DNA of 64,000 bases from Pacificispira sp965223125. Its GTDB lineage: Bacteria > Pseudomonadota > Alphaproteobacteria > UBA8366 > Aestuariispiraceae. The notes below the pieces were generated by a model. It saw only the letters and a program-made list of their open reading frames with translations, was not told the DNA's origin and ran no database searches. This document shows, piece by piece, positions 36,402 to 45,428 of this stretch. The DNA is taken from positions 3,162,001-3,226,000 of the forward strand of contig OZ244984.1 in assembly GCA_965223125.1 (NCBI GenBank), in the 5' to 3' direction. The number at the start of each line of letters is the position of its first letter. The stretch's first letter is position 1. Made by a program: the position numbers and the translations under genes.

Positions 36402-36731
36402 ATGCCAAAATTCGTGGCGGTTGGATATGGAGACCAAGAAGGTTACGATCGTACCGCCGTGGCTGTTCGAGACACAGCCCACGAACACGATGCACAGTTG
36501 CAGAAAGACGGAATATTGATGGGGATCGCGGGCACTCCTGTTCAAGTACGCAATCCCAACAATGATCAGGTTGAAACGACGAGTGGTCCGTTCATGACGT
36601 CCTCGTTGCCTGTAGCTGGTTTTTCTATAATCGAAGCCGTCAATTTGGCTGAGGCCATAGACATGGTCTCACGAACTCCTTGCGCTGTTGCATATGGTGT
36701 CGTTGAGGTGTGGCCTCTAGAGCAAACGTAG
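36402..36731 (+). CDS. YciI-like (DGPF domain) protein
   Basis: The 109-residue protein resembles YCII/DGPF-domain proteins: a ferredoxin-like fold with SGPFMTSSLPVAGFSIIEA, then a conserved-type VEVWPLE end. Such proteins often occur with ECF sigma factors, but none is nearby. The surrounding 36,200-36,840 bp is visibly less GC-rich than the neighbours. AAGGA lies 8 bp before the ATG, and a TATAAT box stands at 36338-36343. Confidence 0.75.
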   Translation: MPKFVAVGYGDQEGYDRTAVAVRDTAHEHDAQLQKDGILMGIAGTPVQVRNPNNDQVETTSGPFMTSSLPVAGFSIIEAVNLAEAIDMVSRTPCAVAYGVVEVWPLEQT

Positions 36732-36846
36732 GAAGCCGCTTACGACAATGACCGCAAAGGATCGGTAGCGGAATTTCAAACTGAGTCGCTACCCTTTCCG
36801 GCCGGATCGTGACAAAACACGGTCTTCACAGCAGGGGGGTGAGGCG

Positions 36847-37722
36847 ATGACGGTCTCCAGCATGACAGGGTTCGCGCGAAGCGAGGGTGAAGACGACCGT
36901 ATCCGCTGGGTCTGGGAGGCGCGCAGCGTCAACGGCAAGTCACTGGACATGCGCCTGCGCGTGCCTTCCGGCTGGGAGCGGCTGGACCCCATCGTGCGCA
37001 AATCGGTGCAGGAGCGCTTCCGGCGCGGCAATCTGACCGTCGGGCTGGAGGTCAAGCCGATCTCGGGCCGGGCGGCGGTGCGGATCAATGACGCTCTGCT
37101 GGACGATCTGATCGCCCGCTGCGAAGCTTTTGGCGAACGCCCGCGTCTGGATGCCCTGTTCGCCGTGCGGGGAGTCGTGGAACAGGCGGAGGAGGAGTCT
37201 GGCGATCTGGCTGATGATCCGGGTCGTTTCGTCGCCATCCAAAGCAGTCTCGACGATGTGCTGGTGCGGCTTTCCGAGGCGCGAGCGGAGGAGGGCGGGC
37301 GCGTCGCCGCTGTGCTGCGTGATCATCTGGGAGAGATCGAGACCCTGATCGAGGAGGCTGAACGCTCCAGCGATGCTACACCCCGGGTGATCCGCGACCG
37401 GTTGCTGGCACAGTTGTCCGATTTGCTGCCGAAAGACGGTGCGATCCCGTCCGAGCGCCTGGCGCAAGAGGCGGCACTTCTGGCGGTGAAGGCGGATGTC
37501 CGGGAGGAACTGGACCGCCTGAAAGCCCATGTCGAAGCCGCGAGGGATCTGCTGCGGGACGGCGTCGGGATCGGGCGGCGCTTTGATTTCCTCTGTCAGG
37601 AATTCAATCGCGAGGCCAATACGCTGGCCTCGAAAGCCTCGGCGCTGGACCTCACCCGAATCGGATTAAACCTCAAAGCCGTCATCGACCGCCTGCGGGA
37701 GCAGGTGCAGAATCTTGAATAA
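36847..37722 (+). CDS. yicC: YicC/YloC family endoribonuclease
   Basis: The 291-residue protein starts MTVSSMTGFARSEGE and includes SVNGKSLDMRLRVPSGW and the C-terminal DFLCQEFNREANTLASKA, both diagnostic of YicC. Family members degrade RNA, and E. coli YicC targets the small RNA RyhB. It overlaps the guanylate kinase region, as in many bacteria where yicC and gmk are adjacent. Confidence 0.94.
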   Translation: MTVSSMTGFARSEGEDDRIRWVWEARSVNGKSLDMRLRVPSGWERLDPIVRKSVQERFRRGNLTVGLEVKPISGRAAVRINDALLDDLIARCEAFGERPRLDALFAVRGVVEQAEEESGDLADDPGRFVAIQSSLDDVLVRLSEARAEEGGRVAAVLRDHLGEIETLIEEAERSSDATPRVIRDRLLAQLSDLLPKDGAIPSERLAQEAALLAVKADVREELDRLKAHVEAARDLLRDGVGIGRRFDFLCQEFNREANTLASKASALDLTRIGLNLKAVIDRLREQVQNLE

Positions 37723-37735
37723 AGGCAGCCCGGAT

Positions 37736-38383
37736 ATGGACAGAGCGCACGATCCCTTCACCATTCATCGGCGCGGGCTGATGCTCGTCCTTTCTTCGCC
37801 GTCCGGGGCGGGCAAGTCGACGATCTCGCGCCGGATACTGGAAACCGATCCGGAGATCGATATGTCCGTTTCCGTTACCACCCGTCCGAAACGACCGGGC
37901 GAGGTCGACGGGCGTGATTATATCTTCATCGACAAGACCGAATTCGATCTGATGGTGAATCGGGGGCAGTTGCTGGAACATGCGAAGGTCTTCGAGAATT
38001 ATTACGGCACGCCGCGCGATGCCGTGATGGGGGCGCTGTCGAAGGGGCGTGACGTGCTGTTTGACATTGACTGGCAGGGGACGCAGCAACTGGCGGAGAA
38101 CGCCATCGAGGACCTGGTCCGTGTCTTCATCCTGCCGCCTTCATCGCACGAGTTGGAGCGCCGCCTGAACACCCGCGCCCAGGACAGCCAGGAGGTCATT
38201 GCTGGTCGCATGGCCAAGGCGTCGGACGAGATGAGCCATTACGCTGAATATGACTGGGTCATCGTTAATCACGACATCGAGGAAAGCACCGACCATGTCC
38301 GGGCCATTCTCCGCTCCGAGCGCCTGAAACGGAAGCGCCAGGTCGGACTCGGCGATTTCGTGAAGGGGTTGCGGGCAGGGTGA
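37736..38383 (+). CDS. gmk: guanylate kinase
   Basis: The 215-residue protein has P-loop LSSPSGAGKSTI, SVTTRPKRPGEVDGRDY for GMP binding, LLEHAKVFENYYGTP, and FDIDWQGTQQL. It phosphorylates GMP to GDP. ATG 37736 (AAAGG 10 bp upstream) is preferred to a TTG at 37715 inside the yicC end. Confidence 0.96.
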   Translation: MDRAHDPFTIHRRGLMLVLSSPSGAGKSTISRRILETDPEIDMSVSVTTRPKRPGEVDGRDYIFIDKTEFDLMVNRGQLLEHAKVFENYYGTPRDAVMGALSKGRDVLFDIDWQGTQQLAENAIEDLVRVFILPPSSHELERRLNTRAQDSQEVIAGRMAKASDEMSHYAEYDWVIVNHDIEESTDHVRAILRSERLKRKRQVGLGDFVKGLRAG

Positions 38384-38645
38384 TGGCAGTGGATGAAATA
38401 ATGATTGTTAAGTGAATTGGTGTGAACCTCTTTAAATGTTGATGAATATCTCACATAAACGGCTTCATTGTGGATCATCTTAAGGCTGTCACGTTGGGTA
38501 AAACAGTGAAATTCAGAGTAAAGTCTGATTTTCAGAGGATTAGCATTAAAAAATTTATAACTCTGATGATATTCTTGGCGGATTTATCTTCGTAATACCA
38601 TCTGCTTCAATCTTTAGGTAACATACACTTTAAATCAAATCAGAA
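38384..38645. other. AT-rich intergenic region between gmk and a response regulator gene
   Basis: These 262 bp separate convergent genes and are clearly richer in A and T than the surroundings. No plausible gene, tRNA or strong terminator was found. With the next gene it may be part of a small acquired segment. Confidence 0.5.
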
Positions 38646-39140
38646 TTACTTTTCACCATCCTCATTGCGTTTTTTTAGGCCATCAAAGTTTTCATGTCTG
38701 CGACGCCTGTCAGGGCCAAAAAACCGTCCAACTTTGACAAAGTCCCTTGGTTTCTCGACCGCTGAACGAAGTCGAGAATGTACTGCAGCGGCATTGACTG
38801 GTTTCGCTAGAAATTCCGTCACGCCTGCATCCCGTGCCTCAATAATGCGATGGCGCTCTGTGTGTCCAGTCAACATGATAATTGGGAGAAACTTGTTTGG
38901 AGTGTCTGAGGCTGTTCGGATTAGTCGAGTGAATTCCAAACCATCCAAAGGCTCCATCATCCAATCCACGATAGCAACATCGACCGGGGATTGACGCATT
39001 ATTGACAACGCATCCGAACCGTCTTTCGCCTCGATTATTTTGGCTACACCCAAGCTGTCCAGGATCACCCGCAGTAATTGGCGCATATGGGGGTTGTCGT
39101 CGATGATCAGGACATTGAGACGATTGAAGGCTATAGCCAT
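38646..39140 (-). CDS. single-domain response regulator with basic C-terminal tail
   Basis: The 164-residue protein is a CheY-like receiver domain: Asp15/Asp16 in LIIDDNPHM, phosphoacceptor Asp59 in AIVDWMMEPLDG, Thr in IMLTGHTE and the lysine in FLAKPVN. After about residue 125 comes a tail FFGPDRRRRHENF with no DNA-binding domain, a pattern common in alphaproteobacterial stand-alone receivers. GC content is lower than in the neighbours. No kinase gene is adjacent. Confidence 0.85.
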   Translation of the reverse strand: MAIAFNRLNVLIIDDNPHMRQLLRVILDSLGVAKIIEAKDGSDALSIMRQSPVDVAIVDWMMEPLDGLEFTRLIRTASDTPNKFLPIIMLTGHTERHRIIEARDAGVTEFLAKPVNAAAVHSRLRSAVEKPRDFVKVGRFFGPDRRRRHENFDGLKKRNEDGEK

Positions 39141-39533
39141 GGTCTTCGGTCCAGGTTCGAGCCGTGGAGCGTTATCAGCATAACAAAAACCCCAAATAAA
39201 TCATTATGAAGACTTTGGCTGACATTTACTTTTTTTGAATGCTGATAGCTACACTACCGTAAAAAATTGGGTGAGCAAACTGGTTCTGGATTGGAAAACG
39301 GAAGCCGATCAGGAACTTGGTTGGCCGGAATCTGGACATATCGGTTGGTGATAAATCGAGGCTGGTGCTGGACATCTCCAAGGAATTGTGAATTCAGATG
39401 CAGACCCTGACGGTTGAAATCGTAAAGGCCGTACGCAGTTCAATGGAGGAGGCGGACCGTCGTCGCGCCATCAAGCCCGTGGTTCAGGACCGTCGCGTTC
39501 ATTGAGGTCAAACAATTCTGTGACGAATGCCCC
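39141..39533 (+). other. non-coding or decayed region with a possible 35-codon ORF
   Basis: About 390 bp without a clear gene. Three consecutive short frames on the + strand look coding-like: 39271-39351 from GTG (26 codons), a piece ending at 39391 with RNLDISVGDKSRLVLDISKE, and 39398-39505 from ATG (35 codons, MQTLTVEIVKAVRSSMEE). The last has AAGGA 13 bp upstream. They may be remnants of a frameshifted gene or a real small protein; I recognise no family. Confidence 0.3.
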
Positions 39534-39561
39534 GGAAAGCCGGAATCATTTCCGGCTTTCC
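39534..39561. terminator. hairpin at the 3' end of the RraA-like gene
   Basis: A perfect 12-bp stem (GGAAAGCCGGAA with TTCCGGCTTTCC) with loop TCAT contains the stop codon of the minus-strand gene. No T-run follows on either strand, so it may protect the mRNA end rather than terminate transcription. Confidence 0.5.
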
Positions 39562-40250
39562 TCATATCGACGGCGGTTTTCCTCGTTTGCCGGATAGAGG
39601 CCGGGCAGTTTCGCGCCGTTCTTCACCTCGTTCAGGATCCAGGCCTCCAACGCCTCCTGCTCAAGAGAGAGAGGCAGGACTTCGTCAACCATCGCCTGCG
39701 GGATCACGACCGCACCGTCCTTGTCCGCGACGATCAGGTCGCCCGGATAGATCGCGGCGCCGCCGCAGCCGACCGGTTCCTGCCATCCGACAAAGGTGAG
39801 CCCCGCAACCGATGGCGGGGCGGCGGCACCGGCGCACCAGACGGGCAGGCCGGTTCCCAGCACACCCTCAAGATCGCGCACGACCCCGTCGCTGATCAGG
39901 CCCGCGACCTTTCGCACCTGCATGCGCTGGCACAGGATATCGCCGAAAATCCCGGCATCGCGGCATCCCTCCGCCGCATCGACGACGGCGATGCACCCTT
40001 CCGGCATATCCTCTATCGCTGCACGGGTGGAGGTTGGTGAGGTCCAGGAAGCGGGTGTCGCCAGATCCTCCCGCGCCGGGACATAGCGCATCGTGAAGGC
40101 GGGACCGGCAATACGCTCCTGTCCGGGTTTCAGGGGGAAGGCACCGCGAATCCAGACATTCCGGAGCCCTTTTTTCAGCAGCACGGTGGTCAGTGTCGCG
40201 GTGGTGACGGTGCGGTATTTGGCAAGCGTATCCGCAGAATAGTCAGACAT
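39546..40250 (-). CDS. RraA-family protein (4-hydroxy-4-methyl-2-oxoglutarate aldolase-like)
   Basis: The 234-residue protein fits the RraA-like/DlpA fold: an N-terminal STATLTTVLLKKGLRN-type start (TVTTATLTTVLLKKGL), GDILCQRMQVRKVAGLISDGVVRD with the metal/substrate GxxxxD-type loop, and PGDLIVADKDGAVVIP. Family members are HMG/CHA aldolases of aromatic degradation or RNase E inhibitors. Placement directly downstream of a Rieske oxygenase gene (50 bp) favours a catabolic aldolase role by inference. Confidence 0.8.
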   Translation of the reverse strand: MSDYSADTLAKYRTVTTATLTTVLLKKGLRNVWIRGAFPLKPGQERIAGPAFTMRYVPAREDLATPASWTSPTSTRAAIEDMPEGCIAVVDAAEGCRDAGIFGDILCQRMQVRKVAGLISDGVVRDLEGVLGTGLPVWCAGAAAPPSVAGLTFVGWQEPVGCGGAAIYPGDLIVADKDGAVVIPQAMVDEVLPLSLEQEALEAWILNEVKNGAKLPGLYPANEENRRRYEESRK

Positions 40251-40300
40251 TATCGGTTCTCACAAAGGGGGCTTATGGTGGGGTTGGGGCGGAAACGGGA

Positions 40301-41485
40301 TCAGTCCAGGGCGGCGCGGACCCAGTCGTGGAAACTCTTCACATACTGCTCTTCCGGCATCAGGACGCCGTGTTCATATCGGTTGGAGCGCAGGCCCTGC
40401 TGGTTCAGTTCGGAGGCTTCGGCATCCTGTGTCATTACCAGAATTGCAAAATCGGTGATGTTGTCGAGCCGGAAGTCATCCCGCGCCAGACTTTCCGGCA
40501 GGAACAGCCATTCGACTTCGATCTCGGTTTCTTCCGGGCTGACGGGAAGAACCCGCACAGTCCGCATATAGTCCCGGTGTCCGGCGATGAAGACCGAAGG
40601 CAGGCTGATGAAATAGACCTGTCCACGGGCGCGCTCCTCCTCCGTCAGGCCGGGAAAGCCTTCGGGCAGTGCGGTACCGTCGCAGGACCAGCTTTCCGCG
40701 CCGGGCCGCAACCCGCCGCGATAGCGCGGATCGGGGTCGTCGGCACGGGACCGCCAGTAGGGATCGTCCCGCATACCGGAAATGCGCCGCTTGTAGATCG
40801 GCACCAGATCGCAGAGTTCGGGGTGTATGTTCGGGCAGTGCAGGCACTCGTTGAAATTCTCCCAGAAGACCTTCCAGTTGCACCGCATCCGCTTACGCCA
40901 GGTATAGCCAATGACGAGGTCTTCCAGCGGCCAGTTGTCGATTCGGTCACTGCCCCGGTCGAAGCCCGCTTCAAGGTCTGGTGGATCGTCCGCCAGACAG
41001 ACGAAGACACAGCCGCGCCATTCCCGTACTGCAACCGGATAGAGCGGATAGTCGGCCTTGTCGAAATCCGGCGTGGCCGCCAGCGATGTCGTCGCCAGCA
41101 ACTGCCCATCCAGCCCATAGGCCCATTGGTGATAGGGGCAGCGGATGCTGCGCGTCGTCAGGCGGCCGGATTCCTCCAGGCACAGGGCGGAGCCACGATG
41201 GCGGCAGGTATTGTGAAAGCCGCGCAGTGTCCCATCCTCGTCCCGGACCAGGAATATCGACTGGGTGCCGATGGTGAAACTACGGAATGATCGCATCTCG
41301 CGCAGTGTGCTGCCGTGGCAGAGAAAGAGCCATTGGCTGTAGAATATCCTATCAAGCTCCTGCCGGTACCAGTCCTGATCCCAATAGGCTTTGCCGGGCA
41401 GCGTCGCGACGCATTCGGTCAGGCCGTCGAAGTCCTCGTCGCCGGTCAGAACACGGTTTCGCGCCAGCGTCTTGTCCTCTGCCAT
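40301..41485 (-). CDS. Rieske aromatic ring-hydroxylating oxygenase, alpha subunit
   Basis: The 394-residue protein has the Rieske 2Fe-2S ligands CRHRGSALC and CPYHQWAYGLDG (CxH...CxxH), and the catalytic-iron motif NFNECLHCPNIHPEL with two histidines. It belongs to the alpha subunits that oxygenate aromatic acids or quaternary amines; the substrate is not predictable. Start ATG 41485 has GGAGG 6 bp upstream. No reductase or beta-subunit gene is adjacent. An operon with the downstream RraA-like gene is likely. Confidence 0.9.
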   Translation of the reverse strand: MAEDKTLARNRVLTGDEDFDGLTECVATLPGKAYWDQDWYRQELDRIFYSQWLFLCHGSTLREMRSFRSFTIGTQSIFLVRDEDGTLRGFHNTCRHRGSALCLEESGRLTTRSIRCPYHQWAYGLDGQLLATTSLAATPDFDKADYPLYPVAVREWRGCVFVCLADDPPDLEAGFDRGSDRIDNWPLEDLVIGYTWRKRMRCNWKVFWENFNECLHCPNIHPELCDLVPIYKRRISGMRDDPYWRSRADDPDPRYRGGLRPGAESWSCDGTALPEGFPGLTEEERARGQVYFISLPSVFIAGHRDYMRTVRVLPVSPEETEIEVEWLFLPESLARDDFRLDNITDFAILVMTQDAEASELNQQGLRSNRYEHGVLMPEEQYVKSFHDWVRAALD

Positions 41486-41699
41486 GGAACCCTCCTTCAC
41501 TCACCGCCTTCACCATCATTCTGACACGGGAGAGGGCGGAGAAGGCAACCCCCTTTTCGCCGTGACCTGTCATCTTCCATATCCATCCTGGGCATCTAAG
41601 TTTGATTTGCGAAGGTGTCGCATGATTCCGCTGGCATCCTTGCCCCAGTCGGGGTAGAACCCGAATTCCCTGTAATTGCCTAAAGATTGGGCGTTCGCC

Positions 41700-42722
41700 A
41701 TGGCTGCACATAAAACCGGCAGCACAATCGTTCCGATCCAGGTCGGATCCGTTCGTATCGAGACGCCGGTCTATCTGGCGCCGATGTCCGGTGTTACCGA
41801 TCTGCCCTTCCGGGAGGTTGCACGGTCGCTGGGGGCGGAGACCGTTGTGTCGGAGATGATCGCCAGTGGTGAGGCGCTGCGCGAGACGCGGGGCACCCTG
41901 AAACGAGCGCGAGCGGAGGCGGGGGGAGGCACCCATATCGTGCAATTGGCCGGCCATGATCCGTCGATCATGGCGGAGGCGGCGCGGCTCTGCACTGATC
42001 TGGGGGCGGATATTGTCGATCTGAATTTCGGCTGTCCGGCGAAGAAGGTGACGCGAAAGCTGTGCGGGTCAGCGCTGATGCGCGACCTCGATCAGGCGCT
42101 TGCTATTGTCGATGCGGTTGTTGCTGCGGTCGATGTGCCGGTAACGATCAAGATGCGCACCGGCTGGGACGATGACAGCCGGAACGCACCGGACTTCGCA
42201 CGACGGGCGGAAGCGGCGGGCGTGAAACTGGTGACCGTGCATGGTCGCACACGGGAGCAGAAATATACCGGTCGCGCCGACTGGTCCTTCATCCGCTGCG
42301 TGAAGCAGGCGGTCGGCATCCCGGTCATCGCCAATGGCGATATCCTGTCCTATGACGATATTGATGCCTGTCTTGCCGTTTCCGGCGCGGATGGTGTCAT
42401 GATCGGACGCGGCGCGCAGGGTCGCCCCTGGTTTCCGGGCCATGCAATCGCCTATCTGCGGGATGGTATTCGTCGTGATGATCCTTGTTTCGAAGAACGG
42501 GCTGGCATTCTGCTGCGCCATATCGATGGGATGCTGCATCACCATGGGGTTGAGCGCGGGCTGCGCATGGCACGAAAGCATATCGCCTGGTCCATCACGG
42601 GTCTGCCCGGTGCAGCGCGCCATCGTGAAGCGGTCATGTCGGCGGACGGCGTGGTGCAGGTTCAGGACATTATCAAATCCGCGTTTGACGATGCGGGCGT
42701 TCACCGGGCGGAGGCAGCATAG
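41700..42722 (+). CDS. dusB: tRNA-dihydrouridine synthase DusB (NifR3)
   Basis: The 340-residue protein contains YLAPMSGVTDLPFR, DLNFGCPAKKVTRKLCGSAL with the catalytic cysteine, TIKMRTGWDD and VHGRTREQKYTG, the FMN-barrel motifs of DusB/NifR3. It reduces uridine in tRNA. In this class it heads the ntr operon; ntrB starts at the next base after its stop. Confidence 0.95.
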   Translation: MAAHKTGSTIVPIQVGSVRIETPVYLAPMSGVTDLPFREVARSLGAETVVSEMIASGEALRETRGTLKRARAEAGGGTHIVQLAGHDPSIMAEAARLCTDLGADIVDLNFGCPAKKVTRKLCGSALMRDLDQALAIVDAVVAAVDVPVTIKMRTGWDDDSRNAPDFARRAEAAGVKLVTVHGRTREQKYTGRADWSFIRCVKQAVGIPVIANGDILSYDDIDACLAVSGADGVMIGRGAQGRPWFPGHAIAYLRDGIRRDDPCFEERAGILLRHIDGMLHHHGVERGLRMARKHIAWSITGLPGAARHREAVMSADGVVQVQDIIKSAFDDAGVHRAEAA

Positions 42723-43883
42723 GTGCTGAATGTGATCAAGAATACGCTGGGGGGCGGACCAAAGCGACCAGCGGCAGACAGTGTCATCGATTCCGTGCCG
42801 GATCCGATCATCGTTGTCGATGCGGGCGGCAATGTCGTTTTCCTGAATGCGGCGGGACAGAACTTCCTCCAGGGATCGGAGGCGGTTCTGGTCGGGGTCA
42901 ATCTGCAGGACCTGATCCCCCATGACAGCCCGATCCTGGCCGTCGTGGACCGCGCCCGCCGGGTGGGCAGTTCCATGACCGTGCATGGTGTGCGCCTGTC
43001 CACACCGCGTCTCGGTGCCCATACCGTGACGGTGGATGCGGCCCCGCTGGCCGATCAGCGCGACTCCGTCGTGATCACGATCAAGGAGCATTCGATTGCC
43101 GGGAAGATCGACCATGCGATGACCCAGCGCGGGGCGGTCCGCTCCGTCACCGCATTGGCGGCGATGCTGGCGCATGAGGTGAAGAACCCGCTATCCGGCA
43201 TCCGGGGGGCTGCGCAACTGCTGGAAACCATGGTCCCGGCGGAGGATCGGCAGTTGACCAAGCTGATCACCGAAGAAACCGACCGGATCGTGAAACTGCT
43301 GGATCGGATGGAGATATTCTCTGACCGACCGCATATGATCCGGGAACCGGTGAATATCCATCAGGTGCTGGACCGGGTGCTGGAGATCGCACGCAATGGC
43401 TTCGGCAAGGGCATGCGCCTTGTTGCCGCCTATGATCCCTCGCTGCCGCCGATCCAGGGTGACCGAGATCAGTTGGTGCAGATTTTTCTCAATCTGGTCA
43501 AGAACGCGGCGGAGGCGGCGGGCGATGGCAGTACAGGAGACCCGGAAATCATCGTCTCTACCGCCTATCGTCACGGCGTCAGGCTGGCCGTGCCTGGACT
43601 GGAAGCGCCGATGCATCTGCCGCTGGTCGTATCGGTCCGTGACAATGGCGGGGGGGTTCCGGACGATCTGCGCCCGCATCTTTTCGATCCCTTCATCACG
43701 ACGAAATCCGGTGGTTCCGGCCTGGGCCTGGCACTGGTGGCGAAGCTGGTGTCGGAGCATGGCGGAGTCATCGATTTCGAAAGCCGTCCACGGCGGACCA
43801 CATTCACGGTGATGCTGCCAGTGCTGCGGGGAGCGGCAAAATCCGCCCGAAGCAGGGCCAGGGAGGCGCATGATGACCGGTGA
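42723..43883 (+). CDS. ntrB: nitrogen regulation sensor kinase NtrB
   Basis: The 386-residue soluble kinase has an N-terminal PAS domain (SVPDPIIVVDAGGNVVFLN), the H-box MLAHEVKNPLSGIRGAA (His151) and the ATPase boxes DNGGGVPDDLRP and GGSGLGLALV. It phosphorylates NtrC under nitrogen limitation and is controlled by PII. It begins at GTG 42723 with GGAGG 8 bp upstream and overlaps ntrC by 14 bp. Confidence 0.95.
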   Translation: MLNVIKNTLGGGPKRPAADSVIDSVPDPIIVVDAGGNVVFLNAAGQNFLQGSEAVLVGVNLQDLIPHDSPILAVVDRARRVGSSMTVHGVRLSTPRLGAHTVTVDAAPLADQRDSVVITIKEHSIAGKIDHAMTQRGAVRSVTALAAMLAHEVKNPLSGIRGAAQLLETMVPAEDRQLTKLITEETDRIVKLLDRMEIFSDRPHMIREPVNIHQVLDRVLEIARNGFGKGMRLVAAYDPSLPPIQGDRDQLVQIFLNLVKNAAEAAGDGSTGDPEIIVSTAYRHGVRLAVPGLEAPMHLPLVVSVRDNGGGVPDDLRPHLFDPFITTKSGGSGLGLALVAKLVSEHGGVIDFESRPRRTTFTVMLPVLRGAAKSARSRAREAHDDR

Positions 43884-45330
43884 AACGATCCTTGTAGCCG
43901 ATGATGACCGGGCGATCCGCACCGTCGTGACCCAGGCGCTGGGTAGACAGGGTTATGAGGTGCGCGCAACCGGCAATGCCTCCACGCTCTGGCGTTGGGT
44001 GTCCGAGGGGGAGGGCGATCTGGTCGTCACCGATGTGGTGATGCCGGATGGGAATGGACTGGACCTGATCCCGCAAATTCGCAAGATCCGCCCCGACCTG
44101 CGGGTGATCGCGATGAGCGCGCGCAATACCCTGCTGACCGCTGTGAAGGCGACGGAGCGCGGGGCTTTTGAATATCTGCCAAAGCCCTTCGATCTGGCAG
44201 TGCTGGTCGATACGGTGGGTCGGGCGCTGAAGTCGCAGGCGAATGCGCCAGGCGATTTCGTCCCGAGGGAGCCGGAGGAAGAGCCCCTGCCGCTGATCGG
44301 CCGTTCTCCGGCAATGCAGGACGTCTATCGCGTCATCGCCCGGTTGACCTCGACCGATCTGTCGGTGCTGATTTCCGGTGAATCCGGGACCGGCAAGGAA
44401 CTGGTCGCGCGAGCCTTGCACGACTTCTCGCGCCGCAAGAACGGGCCTTTCGTTGCGGTCAATATGGCAGCGATTCCGCGTGATCTGATCGAAAGCGAGT
44501 TGTTCGGTCATGAGAAGGGGGCCTTCACCGGCGCAACGCAGCGCAAGTCGGGCCGGTTCGAACTGGCCGAGGGCGGGACGCTGTTCCTGGATGAGATCGG
44601 CGATATGCCGCTGGAGGCGCAGACCCGGCTTCTGCGGGTGCTGCAGGAAAGTGAATATACCATGGTCGGCGGGCGCAATCCGATCAAGACCGATATCCGC
44701 ATCGTCACCGCGACTCACCGCGATCTGCGCCAGTTCGTCGCCCAGGGACTGTTCCGGGAGGATCTGTATTATCGATTGAACGTGGTGCCGATCCGCCTGC
44801 CGCCCTTGCGGGAACGACGCGAGGACGTGCCGGATCTGGCACGCCATTTCCTGGCCAATGCCGCCGATAGCGGTCTGCCGATGAAGACCCTGACCGAGTC
44901 GGCGATGGAACGCCTGATGCGCCATCGCTGGCCCGGCAATGTGCGGGAGTTGGAAAATCTCGTTCGTCGTTTGGCGGCCCTCTATGCCCAGGACCGGATC
45001 GATCAGGAGATCATTGAGGCGGAACTGGGCGAGGCCCCAAGCTTTCCCGGATCCGAAGGGATTGGCGAGCCGGGTTCCGAGAGTCTGTCCGATGCCGTGC
45101 ATCGCCATCTGAGTGCCTATTTCGATACCCATGGCGACCAGCTTCCCGCTGCGGGTCTGCATGCCAGAATTCTGCGCGAGATCGAGCGTCCGCTGATCGA
45201 GATCAGCTTGCAGGCGACGCGCGGCAATCAGGTCCGTACGGCGGAACTGCTTGGCCTCAACCGCAATACACTGCGCAAGAAGATCAGGGACCTGGACATT
45301 TCAGTTATCCGTGTCGGCAAGGATGACTGA
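43870..45330 (+). CDS. ntrC: nitrogen regulation response regulator NtrC
   Basis: The 486-residue sigma54 activator has a receiver domain (Asp55 in VVTDVVMPDGNG), an AAA+ domain with Walker A GESGTGKE (170-177) and the sigma54-contact loop GAFTGA (217-222), and a C-terminal Fis-type helix-turn-helix (RTAELLGLNRNTLRKKI). It activates nitrogen-assimilation genes. GGGAGG lies just upstream. Confidence 0.96.
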   Translation: MMTGETILVADDDRAIRTVVTQALGRQGYEVRATGNASTLWRWVSEGEGDLVVTDVVMPDGNGLDLIPQIRKIRPDLRVIAMSARNTLLTAVKATERGAFEYLPKPFDLAVLVDTVGRALKSQANAPGDFVPREPEEEPLPLIGRSPAMQDVYRVIARLTSTDLSVLISGESGTGKELVARALHDFSRRKNGPFVAVNMAAIPRDLIESELFGHEKGAFTGATQRKSGRFELAEGGTLFLDEIGDMPLEAQTRLLRVLQESEYTMVGGRNPIKTDIRIVTATHRDLRQFVAQGLFREDLYYRLNVVPIRLPPLRERREDVPDLARHFLANAADSGLPMKTLTESAMERLMRHRWPGNVRELENLVRRLAALYAQDRIDQEIIEAELGEAPSFPGSEGIGEPGSESLSDAVHRHLSAYFDTHGDQLPAAGLHARILREIERPLIEISLQATRGNQVRTAELLGLNRNTLRKKIRDLDISVIRVGKDD

Positions 45331-45428
45331 GGGCAGGGCGGGAGTGCTAATCCCGTTTCGCCGACCTCTCCAAGCCTGTACTTGGCGCTTGCCGCAGGCC
45401 GGGCGAAATGTGCTAAACCTGCCGGGCG

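Noticed and set aside
43804..45162. 452-codon minus-strand frame
   Set aside because: Shadow of ntrC, which has all expected motifs.
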